Shown here piece after piece: positions 38,028-51,612 of a DNA stretch of 64,000 nucleotides (position 1 is the stretch's first letter; each line of letters opens with the position of its first letter). Position numbers and translations under genes: made by a program. Under the pieces are notes generated by a model that worked only from the letters and a program-made list of their open reading frames with translations, made no database searches and was not told the DNA's origin. The stretch is from Xestospongia muta (taxonomy: Eukaryota > Porifera > Demospongiae > Haplosclerida > Petrosiidae): positions 4,032,501 through 4,096,500 of the forward strand of contig OY848929.1 of assembly GCA_963693285.1 (NCBI GenBank), in the 5' to 3' direction.

Positions 38028-41000
38028 GATGTTAGCTCTCTCTATTCTTGACTCAATTCTTTGTCTTGATAAACACAGTACTTGGTTAAAATATATGGTG
38101 TCCAGGTACAACCACTAACTCAATTACAGTAATTATTAGTATTCTCGTAGGGGTTACCTCCAGACAATATGTGCTAGCTTGCAACAAGATGATGAAGGTC
38201 TACAAAATTTGCTCAAACCACTACCACTTGCTCTACGACCAATATATGTATATGAATCTAAAATGGTCAGTTACTACTTGTTAAACTTTGATGTCGGTTT
38301 AATTTTTAGGCATTTTTGATCCGCGTTGCATCTACTGGTCTAGGAGCTCGAGAACTAGTCACTAAAAATTGTGTAGCCATGTTAAGTGAATGTAGATTTA
38401 TAGACTCTCGTCCAATGTATCATGGCAATGTTACAAGTATACCATCTAATACAGCAGGTGCTATTTGTGATAGAAATACATGGTCTTAATAGTATTCTCT
38501 TAGGTTTTATTCCATCTGTATCATCACGTTATCTACAACTCTTTCTACCTGTTTTACGTTTTCTTATAACACTTTTAACCACTTCAGGTTCTCAACAAAT
38601 TGAAGCTAGTTCTCAAGTAAGAGACCTTTTCTATAACCTGATGTTATCAGAATTTATTGTCCTCAGGTGGTGGACTTTATTGCAACACATTCCAATGTGT
38701 TTGTATCTGTTCTTAAGGAAAGTAACACTTGTGTTTCTATGGCAACATTGCAAGAGCTTTCATTAGTGGCAGCTGTCATCAGTCAGTGTAGAGCAGGTCA
38801 GAGATACATCATCACATCTTACATAAAAGAGTATTAAGATAATGACAAATCTTGTAATATTAAATAGTTTTGATAAAGAATTATAGCAACTCATCAGTTA
38901 CACATTGTTCACATTGGTAATGTTATAACATGAGCAGAGTATAATAATATTGGTTGAACACTCTTAATCACACTCAATCACTCTCAATCACTCTCAATCA
39001 CACTCTATCACTCTTAATCACTCTCTATCACATTCAATCACTCTTAATCACATTCAATCACTCTCAATCACTCTCAATCACACTCTATCACTCTTAATCA
39101 CTCTCTATCACATTCAATCACTCTCAATCATACTCAATTACTTTCAATCACACTCAATCACTCTTACATTGCATCATAATTATGTTAACAATGGTCAGTT
39201 GAGATAGACTGACATAACTACACCCAATTAAACTGACTTCCTAAGTCTGTGTACACAATGATGTCAATGATGTAAACAATGATGTCAACATGTTGTATAT
39301 TAATTGTATAGTAAGATAAATTATTAAAATGCATTTTGTTTGAAGTAATGAGACCTCAAGTTCTCTCCCATGATACAGGTCATGACTGGTCTCTTGATGT
39401 GAGTAATCCACACACAGCCAGACTCCTTCGTTTACAAGACTTAGTAATGTCCCTCCTTCCCTACTATTGTCTACCTTCTCACTGGAAACAAGTTGCACAG
39501 GAAGTAGTAAAAAATGAAGAGGGATACGAAAGTGGAGGGAGTGGTCGTAGTTCAATGGGCGGGGCACTGTGGGAGGAGGCTTTTAGTTTGTCTCAGAGAG
39601 TATGTGCTAGTTTGGTATCATATTGTCAGAATGCTATGTCAATTGGAGGTAAGAAAGAGAAACATTTTAAATTTTGATATAAGTTTTATGTTATTAATTT
39701 ACAATAGGTACAGAATTTTCTGCTCAATATTCTCGTATCATTTTCACTCCTGAACTCTCTCAACCAATCAATGCAACAGGTAAAGGACAGACAGATGGAC
39801 AAATGGATGGATGATCATTTAGTGATCAGAATCTCTTAATTTTTAGGTTTGTCAGGTGACCAATCTTTTTCTTCACCTTCTCTTGCATTACTTGTGACTG
39901 CACTAAAAGAAATTTGCGATAGTTATTATTCTGTACTGGAAACATCACAGCAGCTCAAGAAAAAAATGGAAAATTTAAAAGAGCTGACATCAGAAGAAAT
40001 GAAACAAGTACAGCAATTAAGATATACTACTAAACACATCACAGTAACTGTTAGCTTTTAAGTCTATAGACCTTTCATGTTGTATTCTGTCATGTAACCA
40101 CTTCACAAATTGCTTACTTTTTAAAACAGGATATAGTATAGTAACAGCTGTTAGATCACTAGAATGTGTCCAGTTATTATATGCCCTTTTTTACAGCTGC
40201 TCTCTGACATATCTCAAGATGATAAGACACAAATGACACCCTCTCAGTTACAGCAACTAGTTAGAGCAGCTCTACAAAGATTGCTAGCAAGCAAACAACA
40301 ACAGCTTACAAACTTTCTCTGTATCCTCAAATGAGACATTGATTAGAAAATTTGAATTACCAGATGAAAGCTTGTAAATTGATATTTGGCTAAATTCTTA
40401 CCAACATTTCTAGCTATTGAGTATTGTATTCTCAATAATTATGACAACTCAGTGTGTTTTCTTAACATATTATATTCCAGATATTGTAGAGCATTTACTC
40501 TATATTTTGTGGAGGCATCTTCAATTTTATTTAGTACACTGTAGACCAATGAAACTGTCAAATGAGTATGGAGTAAAAGGAATGACAGATCCACGTGATC
40601 CTACTATGAGAAGATTACAAGGTTATCAAAACAGTACAAGTATTTACTATGGAATCCACATGATATTACATGTTGGTTTAAAAGTGGTTGCTTGTACCTA
40701 ATATGATAGGCATCTTTGTGAACTATCGTAGAATGTTACTAAAGCTTGCTATATATAGTATAGGGTTTTCAATGACATTAATATCACTGATGTATTTTCT
40801 GTTGTATTATAGACACTGGTAATAGATCTGTAATGACTGGACAACATGACTCAAAAAGTAGTGGATTTGATCTCAGTAATTTATCGACTGGAATTACAGA
40901 AAATGATCTAGAACAGGTTGGGTTTATTGTTAATACTAGTGTTGTTGTTACGTGATGTTCCTTGTTGGTATTATAGTTGAGACTTAATGCTGTAAAGATT

Positions 41001-41287
41001 CTTACAGACACAATGTTCAAGAAACTACTTGATCTTAGTGAAGTAAGTGTATACACATGTATAATGTAGAGTGATTTAATTCAGACAATAAAGTAATTTT
41101 ATTTATTCTATTGGGTTTTTCCTAACCGTGTTACTATGACAACTAGATGTAAAACTGTCTCTTACTTCTCCAGAGTCATCCATCTACTAAAGAAACTATG
41201 ACTATTGGATTTATTAATGCTCTAGTTCGAAGAATGCGGAAACTTATCAAACTCAAAGCAGCTGCTAAACCTGTTTTACAACTCTAA
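31873..41287 (+). CDS. NUP205: Nuclear pore complex protein Nup205
   Basis: A large alpha-helical scaffold nucleoporin of the inner ring. Thirty-one exons: 31873-32019, 32066-32963, 33032-33144, 33189-33368, 33419-33535, 33652-33783, 33843-34043, 34155-34337, 34452-34535, 34588-34797, 34857-35039, 35112-35356, 35559-35679, 35732-36017, 36146-36894, 37078-37266, 37482-37776, 37827-37957, 38029-38105, 38151-38265, 38310-38457, 38504-38616, 38667-38796, 39346-39648, 39708-39779, 39847-40043, 40197-40320, 40481-40639, 40813-40916, 40977-41042 and 41174-41287. Total 6186 nt, 2061 residues; human is 2012. Strong matches run throughout: AVELLLAGEQHQPDFPTLSR, RGLVAVLLYYDGRR, NPRSRKADHYVNIAR, SFNNQRSHTQRL-type block at FLNNQRSHTQRLV, CRDACSGHDIAKMLAL, ALYxYESKM-like IYVYESKMAF, and YILWRHLQFYLVHC near the end. 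No missing segment was seen. The (CT)n tracts before exons 6, 10 and 19 serve as pyrimidine tracts. Confidence 0.97.
33573..33644. repeat. (CT)n microsatellite before NUP205 exon 6
   Basis: About 36 CT units ending a few bases before the TTTAG acceptor of exon 6 (33652). It makes up most of a 116 bp intron. Confidence 0.95.
34564..34587. repeat. (CA)n-(CT)n tract before NUP205 exon 10
   Basis: A short CACACA run passing into CTCTCTCTCTCTAG directly at the acceptor of exon 10 (34588). Confidence 0.85.
37993..38028. repeat. (CT)n microsatellite before NUP205 exon 19
   Basis: About 17 CT units that end in the AG acceptor of exon 19 (38029). Confidence 0.95.
38959..39165. repeat. 10-12 bp tandem repeat in NUP205 intron 23
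   Basis: About twenty imperfect copies of a CACTCTCAAT-type unit with C/T and A/T variants (CACTCTTAATCA, CATTCAATCA). It fills a large part of the 549 bp intron 38797-39345. No coding role. Confidence 0.9.
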
Positions 41288-41738
41288 CCAAACTGGTAGA
41301 ACCAGTTGAGCGAGAACAATAATAAAAAAACTTCACTAGTTTTCATTTTGTCAAATATTTCATTGAAATTGAAACTGACAATTACTCTAATATTAGATAC
41401 ATATTGTTTAATAAACTGCCATGTCACTTCTAAGAAATACAGTGACAATGTTATCACCATGTTCAGCTACCAGTATACATTGTTAACTAACAATATTGGC
41501 TGCCACACCTTTACATAGATGACAATAACTTTGTAGGATATCAAAGTAAGTAAAAGAAAAGATCGTAAAGATGTTATTAACATCATAAAAAGCAATCAAT
41601 CTCTATATACATTACGTAATAAAAGATATACAATAATTATTGAGGTACAATGAAAGACAGTTTTAACTGTGTAATAAGAACATTTATATAATATACACTG
41701 TTTGAACCTGGTCGTTATTAAGAGTTGTTATGGTGATA
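41288..41738. other. Convergent 3' region of NUP205 and the USP6NL-like gene
   Basis: A 451 bp AT-rich gap between converging genes. AATAAA hexamers at about 41321 and 41410 are candidate poly(A) signals for NUP205. For the opposite gene no unambiguous signal was picked. No further gene seen. Confidence 0.6.
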
Positions 41739-44683
41739 TTATCTGTGTAAACCATTAGCATGTCCATTTATCACAGGTATATGTCCATTCATTAATCGGT
41801 GTGGATCACCGGTGTAAGGTTGGGTTGAGAGAGGATACGTAGGAGAAGGAGTATTTGAGCGGACACGATCCAAAGCTTCAGCAGTTAATAAACTGAGATC
41901 TTGAAGCTCTACCCCATGACGGGGAATAGCAAGGTTTGACTTCAGTAGTTCAGAATGAATTGATTCCAATTCAGTGATTACTTGGTCATCATCAAAATGA
42001 TGTCGACTCATTTCTTGAATGTATATTCGGATATCGTCTTCGTGCATTTTTAAGAGTGTTTCTAACAAAAGGGAATTTAAAAGCACATTTAATACTAAAA
42101 ATTACATAACAGCTCCTCTTAATGTTTGTAACAATACTGAAGCATGCCAGAACATTTATTTAACCCTTACATCTTCATACTATAAGACAGGGCCCAATTA
42201 TACATGAACAGTATTAGCATAGAGTTAAAATTAAGCGTCCTTTATAACAAAAGTATGTGTACTTTATACTCTACTATCAAACTTCAACTTACACAATTCA
42301 AATTTTTTCTAGCCTGACCACAAATATACATAATAATGACAATGCATGTTTTCCCAGTAAATGAGACCACAACTATGTACTACACACATGTCAAATACAT
42401 ACTTCTATTAGTTCTGAGTAGGGCCAGTGATGTGGCTACTAAAACAGATTCTCCTTGGAACAGGAATGCATCCCATATCCTCAGTGTCAATTGAAATGGT
42501 ACCTACAATAATAATAATATATCGTGTGACCTGTGTTGCTAGGAGACTTACAGCATCAAGATAACATTTGACAAACCAGGCTGTAGTATATTCTGATGGA
42601 TCAACGTGTTGAGATATCTACATTTGGATAGACAGAACAAAATAATATGTATATGTTTTGACTGTCATAGTGACTTTACCACAGCGATCTAGGATAGCTA
42701 CCATTAGTAAGCTCTAGACTAGTGAACATCAGTACTTAGCACAGTAATCTAAGATAGCTACCATTAGTACACTCTAGACTAGTGAACATCAGTACTTAGC
42801 ACAGTAATCTAAGATAGCTACCATTAGTACACTCTAGACTAGTGAACATCAGTAAGATAGTTACCATTAGTAAGCTCTAGACTACATACTAGTGAACTAA
42901 TATTAACTATTTGTTATTTTCAATTCCCTCAAACAGAACTTACAAAATGTCTGTCAAGTTTTGGCAAATATCTTCGTCTTACTTGTCCATGAAGGTCACA
43001 ACAGGCCAATAGCTTAGGTAAACCAGGTATAAACATACCGTGCATTGCATAACGTGGACTACCAATTAGAACAACCATAGCCCAAAAGGCATCCTACAAC
43101 AACAAGAGTATTGAATAATGGTATTGCCATGTCATGCATGAAATATGCTGACTCAGCACAGTATATGGTAGAACAATAGGTATTTGTATAACTACTTTAA
43201 AGATTAAAATATCACACAGATCGAGTTTCTGTCTTTTCAATAATACTGTGAGCATGTTTATAAAACAAATCATTATGTAATTATTCAAACATTTTTGACA
43301 TGCATAAATTTTCATATTACATACAGTTCTACTGTACACAGGACAACACACAACAACGTGTATATTCTTACCTCTTCATTTAAATACATCAGTAACATTG
43401 CTGCAATACTACTCATGCCCTGTGTGTAGCCTAATGTCTAAATAGAGGAGTAGGGAAACAAGAAGGTAAGTGGTCCTATAGCAATTGGTGACTTACTGGG
43501 TTATACATAGAGTATGCTACCAACACGTGAAATAAAGCTTGCTGTTTGATTCCGTAACGTTCTCTATACATGATGTGGTTTCTAAAAGTTCTCAAAACAT
43601 CGACATCAATCTGTCTGATATCAGGTGATATTCTCCGTCCAAGCTCCTTCATAGACTAAAGAGAAGATTCTATGATAAGATCAATCTAGCAGCATATAGG
43701 GTGTTTATTTTTAACCCTTACAACACCTTTAAAAGTGTATTAGCGTTGATATTGGTAATACTCTTTTCTGTTGAGCTCACATGCTTAGCATGAGTACAGT
43801 TATGTGTAGTACATACCTCATACACTACCTCTTGTTTCACTCCGTCAATATTAAGGACATGTTTCCATACTTCTCCTCTTACTGAGTCAGGGATTCCCTT
43901 GTTGACACGACGGTGCAACTTGTCTGTGCCCCAGTATCTATCCCATTTCACTAACATTTTACTCCATTTAACAGCTCTCTCTCTCTCTATCTGAACAATC
44001 TGAGAATGATATAAATAAAAGTGAGAGTAGGAGGTAGGAAGTGGTACCTTTTCTGGGAGAATTTCTTGTACAGGAGTGGTACTAGAGAAAGGTTGAATTA
44101 ATAAATGATGACAAATTTGGGCCCAAATATTTGGCACTTAGACACAGGGAGTATGTGACACAATGTAAATTAATATTAGCAAAAAATGAGATTGTTGGCA
44201 TATGTAGACCATATGGTATAGAAGGGTGGAGTATATTGACATGTCTTTAGTTTCAACCTACTCAATAGCATCTGTGCTCTTGAGCATACAAGTGTGTCAT
44301 ATAATTGTACTGATTGGAATGTAAACATGTGTAGTAGGTCAACACTAACATTCACAGCTTAGCGAGTTCACTTTAATGATAGCTAGATCTACTATATTTA
44401 TTACTCTAACTTGTAATGATAACTGTCTATATTATGACATGTATTAATTCACTGACTTCCACTATGGAATATCTAACAGCACTTATCACTTACTGCATAA
44501 AGCCATATCTATCTGTTGAGTGATAGATCGATAAATCAGGGTCTTCCCAGTCTTCAATCACAGCTCCTTCCTCTCGACCCTATAATTATGAGATTACTTA
44601 ACTAGATTAGTTTTGTAATGACTTACAATATCGTATTTTGCCACAATACGAACTCTCTCTTCGTCACTAGTCTTATTAGCCAT
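41739..44683 (-). CDS. TBC-domain Rab GTPase-activating protein, USP6NL (RN-tre)-like
   Basis: TBC proteins accelerate GTP hydrolysis by Rab GTPases in membrane traffic. Ten exons: 44683-44627, 44579-44494, 44081-44048, 43999-43817, 43655-43497, 43437-43372, 43093-42944, 42617-42552, 42502-42403 and 42061-41739, 1224 nt, 407 residues. The start [20 protein letters not shown] matches RN-tre. The TBC domain begins [20 protein letters not shown]. Both catalytic fingers are intact: IDVDVLR (Arg finger, R142) and YTQGMS (Gln finger, Q179). Further blocks are LNEEDAFWAMV and [14 protein letters not shown]. It is about half the length of human USP6NL, because the long proline-rich C-terminal tail is absent and the protein stops shortly after the TBC domain. 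Intron 7 contains the 60 bp minisatellite. A non-coding first exon upstream is likely (see 44684-47083). Confidence 0.9.
42676..42888. repeat. 60 bp minisatellite, copy B
   Basis: Three to four copies of a 60 bp unit including AGTGAACATCAGTACTTAGC and CATTAGTACACTCTAGACT; the last copy is truncated. It is the same family as the array at 1-238, in the same orientation and with the same period. It lies inside intron 7 of the USP6NL-like gene. Confidence 0.92.
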
Positions 44684-47083
44684 AATAATCAGTAACAATG
44701 AAATCTAGTTGAAAAAGATATTATTATAAAGATATTTATTACTTGTTACAAAGAGTCCAGTCCATAACCCTAACATATCAATGGTATACGTCATTAACCC
44801 TGTTCTTCTATTACACTGTATTATATGACACCATGTCATATACGTAAATATAATATATGCACACAAGTATTTACTAATCAACACTATGGCACTTATAAGT
44901 GATTAATTCAATTTCCTTTATAGCTCTATATAAGGATAATGTAAACATTCCTTTCTGTATTAAGTGATTGATCATCTTAAAAATCATCACAATAAAGTAA
45001 ACCAGGAAACTGACAACTAGAAAGACAACAAAACAATTAATAAGGTAGTCAAACTACAAAGAAGATTATAGTTTAGTACATTTGTTTATGAAGTGTGACA
45101 GCTCCTTATCAAGTGGGAAGAAACCAATGACTGTGTGGGATATAATTTAATCAATTAGTCTGTACATGTATCCTAATAGGATGAATTATTTAAATTAGCT
45201 TGCTCATTTGGTCAATGTAATATTAAGTAATACACATTGTATTGTATTATTATAATAGAATTTATAATAGTACCGCACTAGATTTGTACTCAACAAAGTT
45301 TGTTAAGGTAATAAACAAAATAAAACAACAGATAAACACATGGCTGTATCAAGTAGCCAGCATGACAAGTTGCTATAGTTACTGTATATATACTGGCTAT
45401 TGGATATAATAGTTGTTTGGTCCAAAAACACACAAATCTAGACAGTCTAAAGGTATGGCCAATACATCAAAGATAGTATAATGAAATGATATGATTATGA
45501 AATTGATCGTACTAGATAAATCTAAATTTGTTTGTCGTACTACCTAAGTTTGTTGCCAATCAAGATAACAGTATTTGTTGGTAATTGCAATAACAGTGCA
45601 TTAGCTTTGCCCTAGTTTATATGATGCACATGATAGTGCATTCTTTACCTGTGTTGTCACTGTCGTCAGTCACAATGGTATTGTTGTCTTAATTTACTAT
45701 GGAATGACTGCAATGTTAGTGTGGAATAAAGAGTGATTCATTCAGTATTAACTAAATTCCCTTGTGGATATATCATGAAAAAATTGAAAATAAGAGTTAT
45801 CTACCGTTTCTTATATTATATGTACATCTTAAAATTAGCATCACCATATATCAAAGACTAATAGTTGTACTATCATATGTATATGTCATTTTACATATAA
45901 CTTCCTTTAGTGCATGTACACAGGTATAATATCATGCTTCCTACTACAATACCATATATGGCAACTGACAGGTTTTATAATAAACAGCTGGTCCCACTGT
46001 GCCAATGCTCCTGGAACACATATCACTAATAGTAAATCAATGTGTCTTGAGTTCTAAGACATGTTAGACAGCCAACGAAAACAAGCAAATGTAACAATAA
46101 CCAATACCGATACATGTCTGACATAAATTTATAATACTATAGTTCATATAATGACGTGAGGGGCTCTCTACATAGACATAACAGATGAAGGATATACAAA
46201 CATTTGTTGCATTATCGATATATTAAATGTGTATTGTTCAGTAGTTATGTTGTGCCCAAAATGTTGAAAACATAACAGACAAAGTGATAGACCAAGGGAG
46301 TTGGTGAAAAGATCTGATAACAAACACTATGATACACACACAGCTACATCCATTAATCCCGAGTTATGATAATATTCATATCTTCTGTTCATGAATGCTC
46401 TTGCCATATTAACTTGATGTAAATTTACATGTAAATGTATATGGATCAAAGGTCAGCTATAAATAGCTTATTGGCTAATGATAAATGTTTAACAACACAG
46501 TAAGCCAACTGTAGTTTTCACATCTCAAAACAATGAGAATCAACTGAATCAACTAGACTACCTAGGTATTAGGGCACAGATCACAATTTAGCAAACAACT
46601 ACAAGTCTCCATTTGATAGCAACACACTTTACTACTCTCTCTCTCTCTCTCTTTCTCTCTCTTTCTCCTTTCTCTCCTTGTTATTTATTGACAATCTAAG
46701 TGTAATAGTAAATCATACAACTAAGAGATATTAATTTCAGGTCCTCTATTGTTTTAAAAAAGTAAACGGAACACCAAACGGCTCACCTTTCTCTTGTTCT
46801 GTAACCACTCTTGTTATTGTTGAACACACTTCAGATCGAGTACTACAGCAGACACAAATTGTTACTCTCTTTCTCGTACACACGGATATTTTAAGAGCAC
46901 AAAACTATTACGTTGCTATGACCACACCCATAAGTAATAACCAAAATAATTATTATAATTATTATAATTAATTAAGTCGACGACAAAGTAAAAAGAAACT
47001 ATTAATTTCAAGAGTATTGATTTTTTCTCCATTGAATATGTTCAATTAATAATAGTAACAATAAAAGTTCTGAGGTAGTGAGA
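44684..47083. other. 2.4 kb spacer with a probable 5' UTR exon of the USP6NL-like gene
   Basis: No protein-coding exon recognised. On the minus strand a good acceptor (TTTTTCAACTAG, exon side from about 44704) lies 21 bases upstream of the USP6NL-like start codon. A good donor (GAGAAAG|GTGAGC) lies near 46787. A non-coding exon at roughly 46788-46920 joined across a 2.1 kb intron is therefore plausible. ACCACACCCAT occurs at 46921-46931. A CT-rich stretch is at 46636-46680. The remainder is AT-rich and featureless to my reading. Confidence 0.5.
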
Positions 47084-49339
<2,256 letters not shown>

Positions 49340-49679
49340 ATTTTCAGATATTACTGAAGATGGTCATACAATATTGCTGAATGGAAAAACGTGGGTAAAA
49401 GTGTTGTTCTAATTAAAGCTCGTCTTGGAGACACCCCCTAACCACACCCACTAACTTATAAAAAGAGGAAGTGATTACACGTCGTTTGCTGATCACGACA
49501 ACACATTTAGAAGCGATCTGAGATTGGAGAAGGTAAGTGAATCAATTATTTTTTTTACTTTGATTTATTATATGAAATAATATAGTCTGATTTACCAACT
49601 TATCTTACTTCTAATTAAATTGTGATTACAACTTTAATTATAGTAAATGCATCTCTTATTGTACACAGGCCGTATCACC
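49340..49679. promoter_or_regulatory. Bidirectional promoter region, PSMA1 and MANSC-like gene
   Basis: A TATA-like TATAAAAA at 49457-49464 is correctly placed for + strand transcription. A CACCC element (ACCACACCCA, 49441-49450) lies just upstream. A 5' UTR exon appears to end at 49532 (GAGAAG|GTAAGTG) and the next exon starts at 49669 after TACACAG, with the start codon 11 bases later. The PSMA1 promoter must also lie in or near the left part. Confidence 0.6.
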
Positions 49680-51249
49680 ATGGCAACTTCTCAACTCTTC
49701 TTTGCCCTCACGGCATTCTTAATTCTTTCATATTCTGATGCCTATTCAGAATCTGAAGAATCTGATAATTATATCCAATGTTCCAGACATTATCAATCAT
49801 TATATGGTTATATTATAGATATCAAATCATCAGTGTCAGTTGGAGCTAAATTATTGGAAGGTATTCAGGCTTTATCCTATGATGACTGCGTGGCGCAGTG
49901 TTGTGAAAAGTTGAAATGTGATTTGGCTCTTTATCGTATGAACGGTGTATCTCGTGTTGGACATAATTGTTATTTTGTTCACTGTGGACGTCGTGAGAAT
50001 TGTCATACTGCTATACACAATGAATTTGTTTCAATATATATGAATAAAAACAAAGGTGAGATGAAATGGATGTATGAATGCATTCAGTAATGTCATACTA
50101 ATGGACATTGGTCACTGCTCAATGACTTGATTGATAAATAGCAAAGAAACTGGTAGTCAAAACTTTTATTCAAAAGCCTTTACTTGTTGGATTAGTGCGC
50201 CAAATCACAGGATATTAGTGTAAGGGTTGCCTTGACAACAGTCTTATCACCTTCTTAGCTGCAATGGTTTTATATATGCTTGTTGCTATGGTGATTTATA
50301 TGTTTTTTGTATTGTGTAAATTACGAAACTGGTATTAAATAAACAGTGTTGTTATTATTTACTGATATTTTTGTTTATTGTTGTTTATATTTATAAGTTA
50401 GTTTAGTGACAATAAAATATTTATGTGCTTATTTTCAATACATGTACAATGAAACTTCCCATAGTGAACATCTTGGTACTATGATATACTACAGTACAGT
50501 AAAGTGTCACCATGTTGCTACACTACTTGCCCCTGAACTAGTGATGACAAACCACTAGTAGTATCATTTGTACTACTTCTGTGTAATTATTAATAGTTTA
50601 TAAAAACTTCTTTTAAATGTAGTTAGTATGTATAATAATATAACTTCATTGTCTGATTTCCTTCTTTAGTGAATTATTAGAGAATTATAATAATTCATAA
50701 TGTTAAGTATTTCCTTTAAACTGTTCTAACAATATTATTAATGCTCTTATTACAGAACCAATTGGTCATGGACGAGAACACTCTTTTGATACTTCTACCA
50801 CTGAACCCACATCATCATCTCAACCTACAACTGGTGCTACCACTATTGCTAATGTTACAGACCCTGATTCCCAACCCACAGCTGCTACCTCAGACTCATA
50901 CCTGAATGATAATAACACATTGAAAGATCGCATTAATTCTACTGCTAGCACTAAAAATGACATGAAAGTTGGTGAAAACGGGAAAACCCCTGTTTCATCT
51001 GTAATAATATCTGCTAGTCCTAATGTTATCGTTGGTGACCAAGATGATCATGTGATTTCTGTGGATGATCCATGCGCAAAGTACGGATGCAATAAAGGAA
51101 GTGGTGTTATTGCTGTAGGCGTGGTTAGTGGTATAGCTTTCATTGTCATCTTCATTGTAAGTGTATTGGTTGCAAAGAAATTATATGAGAACCGAAAGAA
51201 GAGACACTACCATAACGTTGACTACTTGATCAATGGAATGTACTCGTAA
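49680..51249 (+). CDS. Type I membrane protein with a MANSC-like cysteine domain
   Basis: Two coding exons (49680-50055 and 50756-51249) give 289 residues. Residues 1-22 are a signal peptide (MATSQLFFALTAFLILSYSD). Residues about 32-115 hold eight cysteines in the order C, C, CC, C, C, C, C with DDCVAQCCEKLKCDLALY and NCYFVHC, which resembles the MANSC/MANEC domain seen in animal membrane proteins such as HAI-1 and KIAA0319. A Ser/Thr/Asn-rich stalk (about 126-230) follows, likely glycosylated. A transmembrane helix spans about 243-264 (VIAVGVVSGIAFIVIFIVSV), and a short basic tail contains YHNVDYLINGMYS. The start at 49680 precedes the signal peptide; an upstream ATG at 49647 lies in the intron by this model. 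The specific function is unknown. The 700 bp intron with its own stop and poly(A) signal is unusual here. Confidence 0.8.
50338..50343 (+). terminator. Candidate intronic poly(A) signal in the MANSC-like gene
   Basis: AATAAA followed within 60 bases by GT/T-rich sequence (GTGTTGTTATT and TTTTTGTTTATTGTTG). It lies in the intron 282 bp after exon 1 of the coding sequence. If the donor at 50056 is skipped, the frame ends at 50088-50090, giving a 136-residue secreted form without stalk or membrane helix. Confidence 0.55.
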
Positions 51250-51612
51250 TCACATAACTTCCACATGACATGTAATACAAACATAATCATTATTGTTTAA
51301 TGGACATCTCTTTATCTCATAATCAACACACTATTTTTAATGGATACTTTTTACTCATGTTGATAATCATTGTTACCTATTGCTCCTGTAAATTGGCATA
51401 ATTTACCAATAATTTTGAATCATTTTAGTATAACCACACCCATCTTAATTATCAGAGTTATTAAAGGGTTTACTCAAATTTAAATGTCATGTTGTCAAGC
51501 AACTGTGTGTTAAACAGTAGCACTAATAGACCGGATTCTTTTTCACATATAGTACAATAAATAATCAGTAATGAATGAGATACATCATAATTAGTATAAT
51601 AACAACACTAGA
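51250..51612. other. Convergent 3' region of the MANSC-like gene and ARID2
   Basis: A 363 bp AT-rich gap. ACCACACCCAT is at 51433-51443. An AATAAA lies near 51556, pointing on the + strand. No gene seen. Confidence 0.5.
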
